From: Rhodamnia argentea
Taxonomy: Eukaryota > Streptophyta > Magnoliopsida > Myrtales > Myrtaceae
Direction: 5' to 3'
DNA length: 64,000 nucleotides
Assembly (NCBI RefSeq): GCF_020921035.1
Contig: NC_063155.1
Location: 29,629,294-29,693,293, forward strand
Below, piece after piece: positions 50,001 to 62,492 of the stretch (its first letter is position 1; the number at the start of each line of letters is the position of its first letter). The notes beneath the pieces were generated by a model that worked only from the letters and a program-made list of their open reading frames with translations, was not told the origin of the DNA and did no database searches. A program made the position numbers and the translations under genes.

Positions 50001-51165
50001 CTTTCTGTGATTCTTTTTGCCACTCATGCTTTATTATCTTGAGATCCTAGGATTGTGGTTTCAAACACTTCTATGTACGGTGGTACTGAGTTGGACTCAT
50101 TGTGCAATTTGATTTCTTCAGAGTTGGCAAGCAGCGGCTGCGAGACGCTAGGATCCAAGCTGTAGATTACTTGATATTATTGCTGGCTGGAGTCTGTTTA
50201 GGAACACTTGCGAAAGTTAGCGACGAGACATTTGGGGCCCTTGGGTACACATATACCGTTATAGCTGTGTGTAAGTATACATACCTTTTAGCATTGAAAC
50301 TCCTCTTTTTTATAATGTCATTGAAAATGGGACATCTAACAAGGGAACTTGCAGATGCATCTCTTGGAGTACTAATTCAAATTTTGTGAACTTTCAGCTC
50401 TGCTCTGTAAGATTGCAGCTTTGAGATCATTTTCACTGGACAAGTTACATTACTGGAGAGAGAGCTCTTCTGGCATCAGCGCCCTAGCTTACTTTTTGTC
50501 GAAGGACACGATCGACCATTTCAACACAGTCATTAAGCCTTTGGTCTACCTTTCTATGTTCTATTTCTTCAACAATCCAAGATCCTCTTTCATAGACAAC
50601 TATATAGTTCTGGTCTGTTTAGTGTACTGCGTGACAGGAATGGCATACGTATTCGCCATCTTTTTTGAGCCTGGTCCAGCCCAACTGGTGAGTGTTTGAT
50701 GAGCCACATGGACTGCTCATTTTCTGTTACATTGCCCCTCGACACTGCTGATCCCATTTTTCGTTGTGCAGTGGTCGGTTCTTCTTCCTGTTGTGTTGAC
50801 CCTCATTGCTACACGTGATAGTACTGATAACACATTCGTGGAGATCATAGCAGAGTTGTGCTACCCAAAGTGGGCTTTGGAAGCATTTGTGATAGCAAAT
50901 GCGAAAAGGTATTCACTCTCATCTAAATGTGCAAAACTCCGTGATGCTTTCTCGACAGATAACTGAATCCTTCTTTATTTTTATTTTTTTGACACCGTGA
51001 ACTTTCAGATATGGTGGAGTGTGGCTAATAACACGATGTGGTTCGCTCATGAAAAGCGGCTATGATCTTAATCACTGGAGTCTCTGTTTAGTCTTCCTAG
51101 TTCTTATGGGCATAGCTTGCCGTATCATTGCTCTCACTTGCATGGTCATTCTCCAAAAGAAATAG
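44090..51165 (+). CDS. ABCG28: ABCG half-transporter, ABCG28/ABCG24 type
   Basis: Fourteen exons: 44090-44331, 44687-44763, 45073-45342, 45921-45984, 46075-46221, 46366-46400, 47016-47089, 47188-48110, 48643-48939, 49117-49608, 50122-50270, 50398-50687, 50772-50908 and 51009-51165, giving 1117 residues, the family's length. A signal peptide (about 1-35) leads to a cysteine-rich extracellular domain, a membrane segment near 300 ([15 protein letters not shown]), a basic linker, then the nucleotide-binding domain: Walker [10 protein letters not shown] 543-551, signature ISGGQ 650-654, Walker B LILDEP from 671, H-loop His707. The C-terminal membrane domain occupies about 880-1117. All catalytic residues are present. 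Arabidopsis ABCG28 acts at the pollen-tube tip; the cargo is uncertain. Intron 9 starts with GC (AG|GCAAGT at 48940); the others are GT-AG. A GAA-repeat run lies in intron 6 (46850-46881). Confidence 0.94.
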
Positions 51166-52518
51166 ATTTAGCCAATACTTCTTTGAGACGGTGGAGAAAA
51201 CCAACCCCAGCATGATCGGCTTTTTCCAGGACCCACAGCCAGTGGCAGAGTTCTCAACGACAGCCAATGACCTTTCAGAAGATGCAAAAACTCTCAAAAC
51301 TCCCCAAGGCTTTGCCTAATACAGGCAGAGGATTTATATCCGATTGGTGTATATGGGCATCCTGCAAGGTTCAGGAAGGAACTTGTTTCCACCATGCTGA
51401 ACTGAAGTAACGGGAACCCCAAGTGTGTGTATGTGTACAAAATTAGGAGATGAGTCATGGAAGTACACTTTTCTAAGTTATGCTCTTGAGATATGGGATG
51501 AATTTTCTTTATGGTTCCAATTCCTGTCCACAGCATCCTACTTATGTCAGGCACGGATCGTCCTGAATCCTCGCACTTTTGCAACTCGTCGTACATAGAG
51601 AGAAAACCCGGCAAGAATTTCATTCTTTCGTTCTTCCAAGGGCTCGGTCGCCCCATTTGAACTCAGATATGTATTCAAGTTGGCCTCTGAATCATCTGAT
51701 GCACCTAAACAGGCAGTAACTGCACTGCACCTTCTCAAAGCCGAGTTTCGCAATGCCATATTTCTGTTGTCCCCCACTGTTGCACTTGTTCCCAATAGGG
51801 CCAGAGGATAACCGAATCGAGCTTCCACGATAAACGGGAGACAATGGGTTTGAACTATTGACATCCCGTGAGCTGCGATTTCTCTAATATAATCGACTCG
51901 CCATTGAAACTTGTGGCCGGATTTTAGGAGCTCGACAGTAATTTTTTCGAAAAGCCAAGGAGCCCACTATTCTCTAATATAATCTATTCAAATCAGATCG
52001 ACAAAAGTAGGAAAAAACAAAAGTAAAAAAGGAAGAGAGAAAAAGCTCGAGAAGGTATGTAACCGCTAAAAAGCAAAACTTCGGAGAGACCAGAATTGCA
52101 AGCTACGTCAGAGCGACTCGACTCGATTCGTTCCTCCTAACTCGTGTCGATTGCACGACCGGGTGGAACAGAGACCAAGTCCCACCACCTACACCAACAC
52201 CAACAGCGACGGTTACTTCAACCCCAACCCGTCGCCGAAAACTCCCTCGCACCCTCTCCCTCTTCCCTCTTCCCTCTGCCTCTCCTTCACACCCCCACTC
52301 GCACACCCGTCAACTTTTCACGTAGCTCCAGCAATCATCACCGCACGCCACCAACCGCAACCGGCCACTCTTCCTTCGATCCCAAGTTTCTCTCCCACCA
52401 CCACCATCACCAGAAAAGCTCAGCCTCAGCCATCATCCTCTCCTGTTTCGACTCCCGTCACTCTTCGTCGCGCTGGAGGTGAAAGAAGCTCAAGCCGGGG
52501 TGCAGCGAGGTCTCTCTC
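51166..52518 (+). other. Spacer: ABCG28 3' UTR and DUF547 gene 5' leader
   Basis: The first few hundred bases should be the transporter's 3' UTR. From about 52150 the DNA is C/T- and CAC-rich (52186-52420), typical of a plant leader, and it keeps several frames open (for example 52151-52564) without coding meaning. Confidence 0.5.
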
Positions 52519-55500
52519 ATGGCTGGCCACGGGGATCGCTCTTCGTCGTTGTCCGAGATCGTAAGTGTGTGCGCAGTTGCTCTGTTTCAGCTCGAGAACG
52601 ACGATCGGGCTGGTTATTCGTAGCGTGTCTCGGTGCTCTGTTTCTGGGGTTCCAACAGCGCTCTGTTAAACGATCAATTTGTTTGGTCCAACGTATTATT
52701 TATCTGTTTACTGTGTGCTCTTGTGTCCTAACCATTGACATGACGATGAACGTGTTGGTTTTCTTCTCCGAGTTTAGAGCTAATGACGACTTGAGTGTCT
52801 GGCACGATTCATCATCATCAGTTTCAGAGAGAAACAGAGAAGCTCTTTTGAGAATTTTCGGGGAGAGAATGTTTTTCTTTTGTTCCTTACAAAAAAAAAA
52901 AAAAAATGTTTTTCTTTTGCATCAGGTCATGTGCTTAAGTAGTGGATTTCGCTCTCCTCTTTCGTAATAATTAGAAGATAAATCAACTGAATAATTTGTG
53001 GTTAGCTTCTTGAATCATAACATGTATTTCGTTTACTACGAATGCCGTGGCATGACAGTAAAAAAGTCTTAACGAGTCTCTGCGAGTTTTCGCTTAGTGA
53101 TGCAATAGTTGTTGATCACGCAGAGAAAGAAGCAGCTCAATGAACAGAAAAAGAAGTAGCAGCTGGAGAGAGAGGTAATGTAGTTGGATTTGGGCACCTG
53201 TTCTTGATCAGTTTAAAGGATCTGCAAAATTCATAACAGCAAAATGTAGGCTCGTGCCCATTAAAGAAGAGATCAAAAGGGCTTCGATCCCCCATAAATT
53301 GCATAACCTACAGCCAATGTCTGACCCATAGGCATCAGATGCTCCTCCAAGATTTACCGGCTGGAGTTCATTCCATAGACGGTAGAGCATTAAAAGGAGA
53401 ACTAAATATTGGACCATGCCTGTCCTTTCGCACTATGCACTTGCTGTCACCCCCCAGTTTGTCAGACAATTAAAGCGACACAGTTCAAGAAAGAGAATTA
53501 AGGATGCAATGCAAATTTGGTGACGTTTCTCCCTTTGTTGCAGTTAAGTATGTGATTGTTCTGTTCATGTGTTTCGCTTCGGTAGGTTTCGATGCTCCAA
53601 CTCTTGCTGAGTCAAGAAGAGAAGGTGCGTGAGATCCTGGAGCGCGTCCAGTCCCGAAACCATGGTTCGATCATCTCGATTCCGAATTGTCTTCCACCTA
53701 AGGTTACGTCCATCTTCCGAATCCCCGTTATTTATTAGACTCTTTTTGACAGAAGGAATGGATTGTGGTGTAGAGAATATGTTTTGGGGTTCAAGACTTC
53801 ATGGAAAGGAATGTATCGCAGCATGGTCTTTGGTATCATAGGGTCTAGCTTGTATATAAACTTGAGCCTTTGTCTGACAAAAGAGTTGAGAATCAGCCTT
53901 AGCAGTACAGTGTATGGTTCAAAGTAGAGTCGGTACATCGCGATCCATCCATCTTCGGAGTTCCGACCATCTATGCGCGCGGAGCCTACTTGAATTCCGT
54001 GTTTGATTCACTAGGAAGCGCAGCGTGTTACCTTGTTTTAAACAAGAAACCTTTTGATCATCTCAAATATTCAGAACTGTATTTTGGAGATAACATGTTC
54101 CAATTCATGATTATCAGCACCTTTGCCGGTGTAGTAACTTGGTTAAGTCTCCATTGGCGAAAAAGGAAACAATAATTTGTCTTAAGGGGCATTAAGACAT
54201 TGTTTGGCACGAAAACTATCTTTGAACTCATTGTTTGTTATACAGATGAAGGAGATATTAGCAGAGTTGGCAATGGTCGAGGACGAGATAGTCCGACTCG
54301 AAGACGAAAAAAGCCGGCTTCAAGCTAATTTAAAGCATGAAGAAGAAGCTACCAAGGAAGCAAGGTCCAGACAGACGAAGGTACCCGAAATCCCGAGCGA
54401 TCCTCATCCTGCTTCTGGCTATCCATCATACACACCAAGTCCGAGCCCCTTGAACGGAGTTGTCCCTGAGAGGATGGCCTTTGAGACCAAAGCATTGCAT
54501 TTCATAAGCAAAGCCATCAAAGGGGATTACAATCTCAACGACTTCACTCTGATCGAGAAGACGGGCAATTCAAGACAGTTCTCCGATCAGAAGGAGAATA
54601 ATTTCCTCGAGGATGCTAAGTTTCACGACAATCGTGTGAGAAAAAGCCGGATGCTGAAGCCGACCTTGCCATTGCAAGACCTAAGACACCCTACGCCTAA
54701 GGTAAAACTGGCGCGTCTTTCATAATTAGTCCATTTGTGTTTTTTGGATGAATGCACACCGCTCTCCTTGAGCTTATCAGAAGACAATGTTCGATCGATA
54801 TCCACGACCATCTTGAAGCATTATTGTTCTCGCATTAAATCAAGATGACTTTCTTTTCAGCCGAGGGAACGAAGGCAGGAGACTCCTCTGAAGTCGCCGC
54901 CACCTATGTTCATGCCGAGTCCAATGAAAGTAGAAGACAATAAGCAAAAGTGGGAACCCAACAAGCTATCTGAGAACATTATGAAGTGCCTGAACTTCAT
55001 TTTCGTAAGGCTACTCAGAACGTCGAGAGCAATGGAGTTAGAGAAGTTGGGTCCGATTTCCCGGTCACTGAACTCGTCTCTCAACTCAAGGAGCTTCAGA
55101 GTCGAGACTGGGCTGAGTTCAAGGCAACAAGATCCGTACGGTGTGTTTGAGATGGAGGACTCTATCCCGAGAGACATCGGGCCTTACAAGAACCTAGTCA
55201 GATTTACCGCGAGTTCTATGGATCCTAAGTGCATTTCTTCCTCAAGTTCCATTCCCTTGCTAAAGAAGTTGAGGTACAAAACATCTCTGCTACAAAAAAC
55301 TCTAATGCACATGGAAAGAGATGCTCGGTTTTAAAAATTTCTCGCGACTCATTGCTTATATAACTGCAATTCTCAATCTGAATGTCTCCAGGGACTTAAT
55401 GAGTCATCTCAAGACATTGGATCTAAGATTCTTGACAAATCAACAGAAGCTGGCATTCTGGATCAACATGTACAACGCTTGTGTCATGCATGTATAACTT

Positions 55501-56429
55501 GATAAACAGACAATTTACCTTCCAGTGGATAGATTTTGTCGAGTGTTGTTGTACAGTTCTCTTCTCCTACGTCTGTATATATCCCGGCTTTGCGTTTTTC
55601 TTACAGGGTTTTCTGCAGCACGGGGCACCTTCTACTCCAGAAAAGCTGCTGATGCTGATGAACAAGGTGCGCTCACGGAATGTCTAGTAAAAAGTCTCAA
55701 ACTTTCTAATACAGATCAATGGAGAAATGCATCTTACTTAAATGTCTTTTGAGTTCAGGCCACTCTCAATATCGGAGGAAACACGATAAACGCCCAAGCG
55801 ATAGAGCATTTCATCTTGAGGAAGCCCACAGCTTCTAAAGTTATAGAGGTGATGACCTGCGAGTTGGTAAATTCATCTGTGTAAATCTGATATAACAAAA
55901 GCCGCCTTCTTCTGCAGTATCACAGAAAAGTCGAAAAGGATTCCAAAGAAGACTTCGTCCGAGAAGTCTATGGGCTCGAGAACACGGATCCTAACGTCAC
56001 CTTCGCTCTTTGCTGTGGAACCCGTTCATCCCCTGCTGTGAGTCGGCCGACTGAACATGCATACGTGATCGGGGTGACACCGAGTTCTCGAATTCTAAAG
56101 AACCCTGAAACTTGCAGGTGAGGATATACACTGCAGACGGGGTCGCGGCCGAGCTAGAGAAGTCGAAGCTGGAGTACTTGCAGGCCTCCGTGGTGGTCAT
56201 GGCTGCGAAAAGGATCGCGTTCCCGGAGCTTCTGCTCCGGAACATGCGCGACTTCGCGGCAAGCCCGGACTCCCTGGTCGAGTGGGTCTGCCACCAGCTG
56301 CCCACGTCCGGGACACTCAGGAAATCCATCGTGGACTGCTTCCAGCGCCGCAACGGGGGCAAGGCGGCGCCGATCTCGGTCCAGAAGATACCGTACGACC
56401 ACGAGTTCCAGTATCTCCTGGCCATGTAA
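52519..56429 (+). CDS. MIP1 leucine-zipper / DUF547 protein
   Basis: Nine exons: 52519-52560, 53586-53702, 54246-54701, 54861-55273, 55392-55491, 55607-55666, 55759-55848, 55918-56037 and 56118-56429, all GT-AG and in phase, giving 569 residues. The start MAGHGDRSSSLSEI is the only ATG that joins exon 2 in frame. An N-terminal coiled coil (about 15-110, with KEILAELAMVEDEIVRLEDE) is the ternary-complex-factor MIP1 zipper. The C-terminal DUF547 part begins near residue 343 with HLKTLDLRFLTNQQKLAFWI and includes FALCCGTRSSPAV and the terminal HEFQYLLAM. The biochemical function of the family is unknown; the zipper suggests oligomerisation. It follows ABCG28 in the same direction, an order I recall from Arabidopsis (At5g60720/At5g60740). 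Confidence 0.93.
53903..54175 (+). other. Unidentified 90-codon frame inside DUF547 intron 2
   Basis: After a TAG at 53900-53902 the frame is open for 90 codons to a stop at 54173-54175. It reads ...VESVHRDPSIFGVPTIYARG, then AYLNSVFDSLGSAACYLVL..., a hydrophobic stretch FQFMIISTFAGVVTWLSLHW, and ends RKRKQ. Composition is protein-like, with one membrane segment and a basic tail. There is no ATG near the start; 'cttagcag' at the left could be a splice acceptor. It could be the last exon of a captured or retroposed gene, or an alternative last exon of the host. I do not recognise the family. Confidence 0.35.
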
Positions 56430-57693
56430 TTCACGTTCTTCTCCTCCTCCGGTCATGGCCCTGTAAAAAAAAAAAAAAAATCTAATAAAGCGAGATGCCG
56501 AAGATCAAGACTTTCACTTTTGTTCGTCATTGCAATCGTCATGTCTACTTCCCCGGTCGGAGATGTCGACTCCACAGACCAGATGGCACGCGTTCATCTT
56601 TTGACCTTTTTTTTTATTTTTTTATTTCCTTCTCTTATTGATGATTTAATTGATGAGTTACGTGCTTTATTTTCCTAGAGAGCGAATGACCATCACATCA
56701 ATCGGAAGATCTATCTCCTATGTTTTTGTTTCGTGACTTTCATGAGCTTTGTCTAGCTAAAAATACGGGGTTAAACAAAGATTTAGTCATCTAAGTTTCA
56801 TTATGCACGCAATTCGATTTTAAGTTCATGTAATAAAGTTAGTTCTCTAAATTTTTGGGCTTGTGCAATCAAGCGCATTGTTTCACCATCATAAATCGTC
56901 AAGTTGCTACGAGAATTTTTTTTTCCTTATTTTTTTTCTCATTTGTTTTCTGCACATTCCGCATTAGCACCATTGCCGTTTTGTGTCATATAGGCAATGG
57001 CGCTCGCATCACAAATTCGACAGTTTAATTAGAGTAGCCGATCCAAGGATTTGATTGCACAATCGAAAAAGTCAAAAGAGGATTCCATCACACAAAAGGA
57101 TCAAATTGCACAAAACAATAAATACTTAAATCAATAGACAAGCCTTAAAATAGAAATAAATAAAAAAATCTTTCGATTTGTTCATTCAAAACCCCATCAA
57201 ATTTATAATTTCAACAAATCATGAGAAATTTCATATGATACTAATCTAAAAGAATATAGGATTAGATGCCTGCCTTAGCTACATGACACACACCTAATCT
57301 ACAAACAAAACATTTCTTCTTTGCCCAAAAGAAAACAATCGTTCAAACTTAAACTAATAGGAATTGACCCGCCAAACTAAATTAAACTAATTGGGAAGAC
57401 TCCAAAATCCCATCCGAACTCAAACTCCCGTTCAAAATCAGACAATTGTATAACCCAAATCCAGTCCTATCTCTGACCCCAAAATAAAATAAAAAAATCC
57501 AGTCCTGTCCCATCATATATGATCTTGACCCCCTCCATTCCCAAAATCCCACAACAACCTCCACAAGAAAAATTAATAAAAAAAACTTCCACGTGAAGAC
57601 TAATTTAGCAGCTTAGCCATGAAGAATCAAGGACCCCCATAAAAATAATCTCAATTAATTCTAAAAGATAATCAGAGAATTTCATCGCCAACC
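56430..57693. other. Convergent spacer with a foldback element
   Basis: It holds the 3' ends of the DUF547 (+) and pseudokinase (-) genes. At about 56765-57140, weak inverted arms ('tttcattatgcacgcaattcg', 'gattgcacaatcgaaaaag') indicate a decayed foldback element. No gene is seen. Confidence 0.45.
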
Positions 57694-59183
57694 TCATCTG
57701 GGTCCTAACGAAACCGATATGTTGGTGGGCACTTTGATGCGGTCCGACCAGCTCTTGGATTGCATGTACAATTTGGACATCTTCCCTTCGACCCGGCTCA
57801 TGTCCGGTCTCCTGTCCGGATCCGCCTCCACGCACTCCAGCCCCAGCCGCACCAGCTTCTCCGCCACCTCCACCGGGAACGAGTCCCTCAGCCGCCTGTC
57901 CATCCACTTCCTCAGCCTCCCCTCCACCCCTCCTCCTCCGTCCCAGCCGTCGACTGCCGCCCTCGCGGTCTCGACGATGGAAGTCCTCACGAAGTCTCCG
58001 CTCTCCTTATCGTATTTATACTTGAATGGCTCTTCACCTGAAAATGTAATTTTTGCACGTTCGATACGGTAATAAAGAAATTTCAAAACTCTTAGTAAAA
58101 ATCAAAATGGCGACGATTCCTGCATTCGCCACCTGATAGCAACTCCAAGAGCACGACCCCGAAGGAGTAGACGTCGGACTTCTGGGTCGCGACGCCCGTG
58201 ACCCGGAACTCCGGCGACATGTAACCTCGGACTCCCTCGAACTGCATTCTCCGGCTGTCCGAACGCTCCATCAGCGGCGAACCCGACGGCCCCTCGCCGG
58301 CCCCCTCCTCCCGGATCTCGCCGCCCTCCGCCGGAACCGCCCGCTCCCGGAGCACGTCGTTCTCGTCCGCCTCGCCGCACAGCTGGGCGGTCCCGAAGTG
58401 GCAGATCTTGGCTTTGAACGACGGCTCCGTCACCACGATGCTGCTGCTCTTGATGTGGTTGTGGACGAGGATCATGTTGAGGCCGGTGTGGTTGTGGATG
58501 TAATCGAGGCCGTGCGCGACGTCGGCGGCGATCTGCATCCTCGACATCCAGGTGCCGAGGACCGTGAAATTGGGCATTTTAGGGTTCCGCAGGCAATCGG
58601 AGAGGCTCGCGCCGTCGACGAACTCGTAGACCAAGAAGATGTTGTTGCCGGAGACGGAGGCGCCGAGCAGCTTCGCGATGCTGACCAGGTGGCTCCGGCA
58701 GATCATCCCGAGGAGGTCCCTGAGGCGGCGCATGTCGATCTTGCGCCTGAACTTGCGCTGGAAGATGACGACGTCCTTGCCGCGGACGGAGCAGCGCCAG
58801 GAGGAGGAGGAGGAGGAGGAGGAGGATGAGGAGTGGCGGGGCTTGGCGAGGAAGTTGTTGGTGGCAGAGCGGAGCTCGGAGAAGTCGTAAATGACGGGAT
58901 TGTCCGGGAGGGAGTGGCGGAAACTGGAGAGGGAGGTGCTGCTGGAGAGGGAGGAGGTGCCGGTTCCGGTGCCGGTGCCGGCGCCGGAGGAGAGCTTGGG
59001 GAAGGAGGTGGAGGTGTAGTAGCCACCGCTGGAAGAGGCGGAGGCGGAGGGGTCGGAGGGGCCGGGGGCCAATCTGGGGGTCTGGGAGGGGGAGAGTCCT
59101 GGGGTGGAGGAGGAGAGGGGTGGTCTTCTTCTGGGCTCAGTGGCTTCCACCGCCATTTTGGTCTTGCACATAGGAGCGCTCAT
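57694..59183 (-). CDS. RLK/Pelle-type pseudokinase
   Basis: Two exons, 59183-58133 and 58037-57694 (GT-AG, in phase), give 464 residues. Residues 1-90 are rich in Ser, Pro and Thr with no membrane segment, so the protein is probably cytoplasmic. The kinase fold starts near YDFSELRSATNNF (99-111), as in receptor-like kinases. A poly-Ser run (118-128) stands where the glycine loop should be, and the usual VAVK lysine strand reads VVIFQRKF. The catalytic HRD is HNH (241-243) and DFG is HFG (262-264), so catalytic Asp and magnesium-binding Asp are both gone. GYMSPEF and DVYSFGVVLLELLSG are kept, so the fold is likely intact. The open, well-spliced frame argues for a functional pseudokinase, perhaps a scaffold. 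Start chosen at the first ATG; Met5 is possible. Confidence 0.88.
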
Positions 59184-59459
59184 CAAATTGCAAAAGAAGA
59201 AGAAGAGGAGGAGGAGGAGATCAAGAGGGGTAATTATTGGCGGCGGGGTTCGGAGGGTGGACGAGTTATGGACTAAACCCGGTTGCCGGGCGGAGGCGGA
59301 GGCGGCGGCGGAGGACAGCTGGAGGGAACTGGTATTTCCTCGAGGATGAGTTCCTCTCCCTTTCTAGGAAGAAAAGGGGGAGAACGAATAAACCAAAGAG
59401 GGTGGACATGGTGGAGAAAGGTCGTTCCCAAACTGTACAAGGGGGATAAGTGTCAAACT

Positions 59460-60200
59460 TGTCGCAAAAACACAATTCAAAATTAAAACTTATCAAATTG
59501 ACGGATAAAAAAAATTTGATGTAATCAAGTATTTTTATTAACACTGTTAATTTAATTAACGAAAAATGCCGATATGATGTTTGGAAATTAATTTTTCTTT
59601 CCTACGCGGTATTTTTTTTATTCAAGTCTTAATTAAATTAAATTAAAAAAATTGAAAAAAAAAAAGAGAAAGAGAATAGCGCCATCGCCCATCATTGAAG
59701 GGGCCGGCAAGCCTTGCCAGCCCCAAGCGAGGCCTCGCTTGCTACCCTTCGCTAGGCCCGAGCGAGCGTCGATGTCACCTAGATCCGGGTGCCCTTGCCC
59801 CGGGCCGGCAATGGTCGTTAGCGCCGCCTGGGGCCGGCAATCTCCATCACCCCTCCGGCTGGCGATGGGGGGTGGCGGTGCCCCACTATCGAGCCTCCTA
59901 TTCTCTTCTTCTTCTTTTCATTTTTTTCAAACAAAATTTTAGCATTTCTTTTTTAGTTTTTTAAACCGAATTTAAATAAGATTTGAATAAAGAATAATTA
60001 TAAATGCCTTGCAGGATAGAAAATAATTTAAAAATGTCACATCAACATTTTTTGCTTCGTCAAATTGACGGTGTTAGCGAAACGAATTGATTGCGTAAAT
60101 TCGACAAGTTTTAGAACTCGATTGTACTTTTCGAAAGTTTCGGAATTCAATTATATTTTAAAGATGAATTTTAAGACTTTTAGTGCACTTTTTTAAAAGT
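59460..60200. mobile_element. Foldback element with gcgaggcctcgc core
   Basis: The arms near 59470-59640 (tatcaaattgacgg...) and 60050-60200 (...gtcaaattgacggtgtta, aactcgattgtac) are partly inverted counterparts. The GC-rich core at 59695-59885 has 'gccggcaagccttgccagcc', then 'aagcgaggcctcgctt' and 'gggccggcaatgg', like cores elsewhere in the window. The frames there are compositional. Confidence 0.5.
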
Positions 60201-60635
60201 TTGCTCGCATCTAAGCTCGATCAAACCGATCATCGTGTCTTTATCATATAGATCCGCTAAACTCGATTATCTTCCCAAGGCTGAGAAAAGTACCAGGCAA
60301 CGAAAGAGGATACTCAAAAGTAGAGAGCTAATTTAGCCGTGGAAAATTTAGAAAAAGTCTTAGACTGGTGATTACATTTTAAAAAGACTAAACTTTATAC
60401 ATGTCATGGAGATTGGAGACATGACGCGGGGATTCTTCCTTGGTCTTCATTTTCCATACCAGGTTTGACTGGACAATTCATGTGCCTGTTGGCTAGTCAA
60501 GACGCCAATTGGGTTTCCTGAATCGGGTCTGTTTCGAGCTCTTAACCGGGACTTTTACTTCTACAATGACATCTCCACATTTGCTCGAAATCAAAAGTTA
60601 GTGTCTCTACTCTGTATTTCCAAAAGGACCCATAG
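60201..60635. other. Intergenic, nothing recognised
   Basis: No supported feature. Confidence 0.4.
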
Positions 60636-60950
60636 TTAACATCACGGAAAATCTCAAATTGACATATTTATGATAAATTTACCTCAAATTAATCATTCAA
60701 TCACAAAGAATCTCAAACCGGTACACCTGCGACAAAATTACCCAAAATTTATTTTTTTACTATAAAAAATCTTAAACTAGTACACCCGTCACTTGTCACA
60801 AATTTATTCTCCCTTTAATTTTCGTTAGATTGGGTTAATATCATGAAAAATTTCAAATCGGTACACTTATGACAAATAGATGGTAAAAATCTCAAATTGA
60901 TACACCCGTTAATTGTCACATGTTATATAACTCATTAATTTCACGGTAAA
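60636..60950. repeat. Third copy of the ggtacacc foldback units
   Basis: Units such as 'aatctcaaaccggtacacct' and 'caaatcggtacacttatgac' repeat four times and match the arms at 24311-24710. Only one arm orientation is clear, so it is probably a partial element. Confidence 0.55.
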
Positions 60951-61129
60951 GAAGATTGCAAACTTGTGCATGGGAAGAGATCATTTTTACAATGTAAAAA
61001 AAAAATTCTGCCTATCCACTCTACATTAGCATTTGAAAAACAATATAAAATGTAGCAATGATATTTAATGGTGAATGTTTCAAATAAGCAATTTTTAACA
61101 GCGTCGGGTCCACATACGGTGTCCCTTCC

Positions 61130-61880
61130 TATAAAAGTTGAGGGCGCGCATGACAACATTTCTGCTTTAGAAATCAATTTCTGATCAGAAGTTGATTTTT
61201 CTACTTTTGATTTTGAGTAGAAGTTGATTTTTCTATTTATACTCTAGAAGTTAACTTTTGATCATAGAAAATCATTTGCTAACGATTGAAAATTTTTACT
61301 TCTGGAAAATTATTAACACAAAATCTTCTATATAAATTATTGTTGGCGGCCAAAAAATTTGTACTTCATTTTTAATTTTTTAAAAAATAAATCTTATTCT
61401 TAAAAAATTTAATCTTTTTTAAAATAAAAAAATCATTATTTGTTTTTTACTCCGGTAGCTAGAGACGGCAACCCGGCGGTGGTGCGACGGTGGGCAGCAA
61501 TGGGCGTGGTCGGCGATGGACAACGGTGGTGGGTGGCGGCAGGTGGTAGTCGGTGTGGCGGGCGGCGACCACCGGCGGAGGTCGGCGAGGGTGGAGGCAT
61601 GTTTGAGAGAGAGAGGCGCTGAAAATTAAAAGAGCTTGAAGTGAAGTGAGAGAAATATTAATGTTGAGAGATTTCTACTTTTGAAAGAGAAGTAACTTTT
61701 TTGAACGTCTAAAATTGGCTCAAAAATAGTTTCAGAAGTAGAAATTTGCTCAAGAAGTAGAAATAAAATACTGTGCAACCAAAAGGATTTTTGCTTCAAA
61801 AGTTACATTATTAAACGAATTTCTACTGTAGAAGTACTTATTGAGCAGAAATTTATTTTCAAAAGTGTTACCATGCATGC
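61130..61880. mobile_element. Foldback element with ggcgg-rich core
   Basis: The left arm (61160-61330; 'agaagttgatttttctactt' repeated) and right arm (61690-61880; 'aagtagaaatttgctcaag', 'gagcagaaatttattttc') are inverted counterparts. The core at 61450-61610 is a run of ggtggtgg/cggcg words. No transposase. Confidence 0.55.
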
Positions 61881-62103
61881 GCTTAGTGACCATTTAGAAT
61901 TAAAAATAAAATAAATGGCTAGTTCTGAATTCTGTCTAGCTTAGCAAGTCAAATCCGAAATCAAACTAAAATGAATAGCACGTAGAACTACGTAGCATGT
62001 TTCAATACCACTTATTACGTGAGACTTGTATTGCTATTCCTCAAAATAGCAAAAATACCTTCATTCTTTATAAAATATATATCATAAATACACTCATATT
62101 TCA
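61881..62103. other. Intergenic, nothing recognised
   Basis: AT-rich, with no feature. Confidence 0.4.
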
Positions 62104-62492
62104 CGAGAAAATTATCAAGGAGGTCCCAAATCAATGATAATTGTGTCGGTTCGATTCTAAACCTTTTGTAATTATACCAATTCAGTCCATTTGGCTGGCG
62201 ACGCCGACATGGCAAAATTTTAATAATGTCTTAATATTTTTTAAATCCTTTGAATTATTTTATATATATTTATTTTTTTATGTCTTTTTTTTCTTTTCAT
62301 TTTTTTAGGGTTTAGGCCGGCGGCCTCTTGCTGGCCACCAGCCCCTAGGCGAGGTCCCGCGAGCCCTCATTGGCTGCTGGACTGAATTGACATAATTGTA
62401 AAATGTTTATGACTGAATTTGTCAAAAAAAAGTTTAGAAATGAATTGATATGATCATAATAAATTTAAGACTTTTTTTTTATAATTCTCCCC
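62104..62492. mobile_element. Foldback MITE-like element with gcgaggtcccgcgag core
   Basis: The ends 'cgagaaaattatcaaggag' and 'cttttttttttataattctc' form imperfect inverted repeats. The arms carry 'tctaaaccttttgtaatta' type units. The core at 62310-62390 has 'ggccggcggcctcttgctgg' and 'aggcgaggtcccgcgagccc'. Confidence 0.6.

Noticed and set aside
52151..52967. Frames of 137-162 codons before the DUF547 gene
   Set aside because: They sit in a C/T-rich leader and intron 1. Only the ATG at 52519 joins exon 2 in frame to give the MIP1 zipper.
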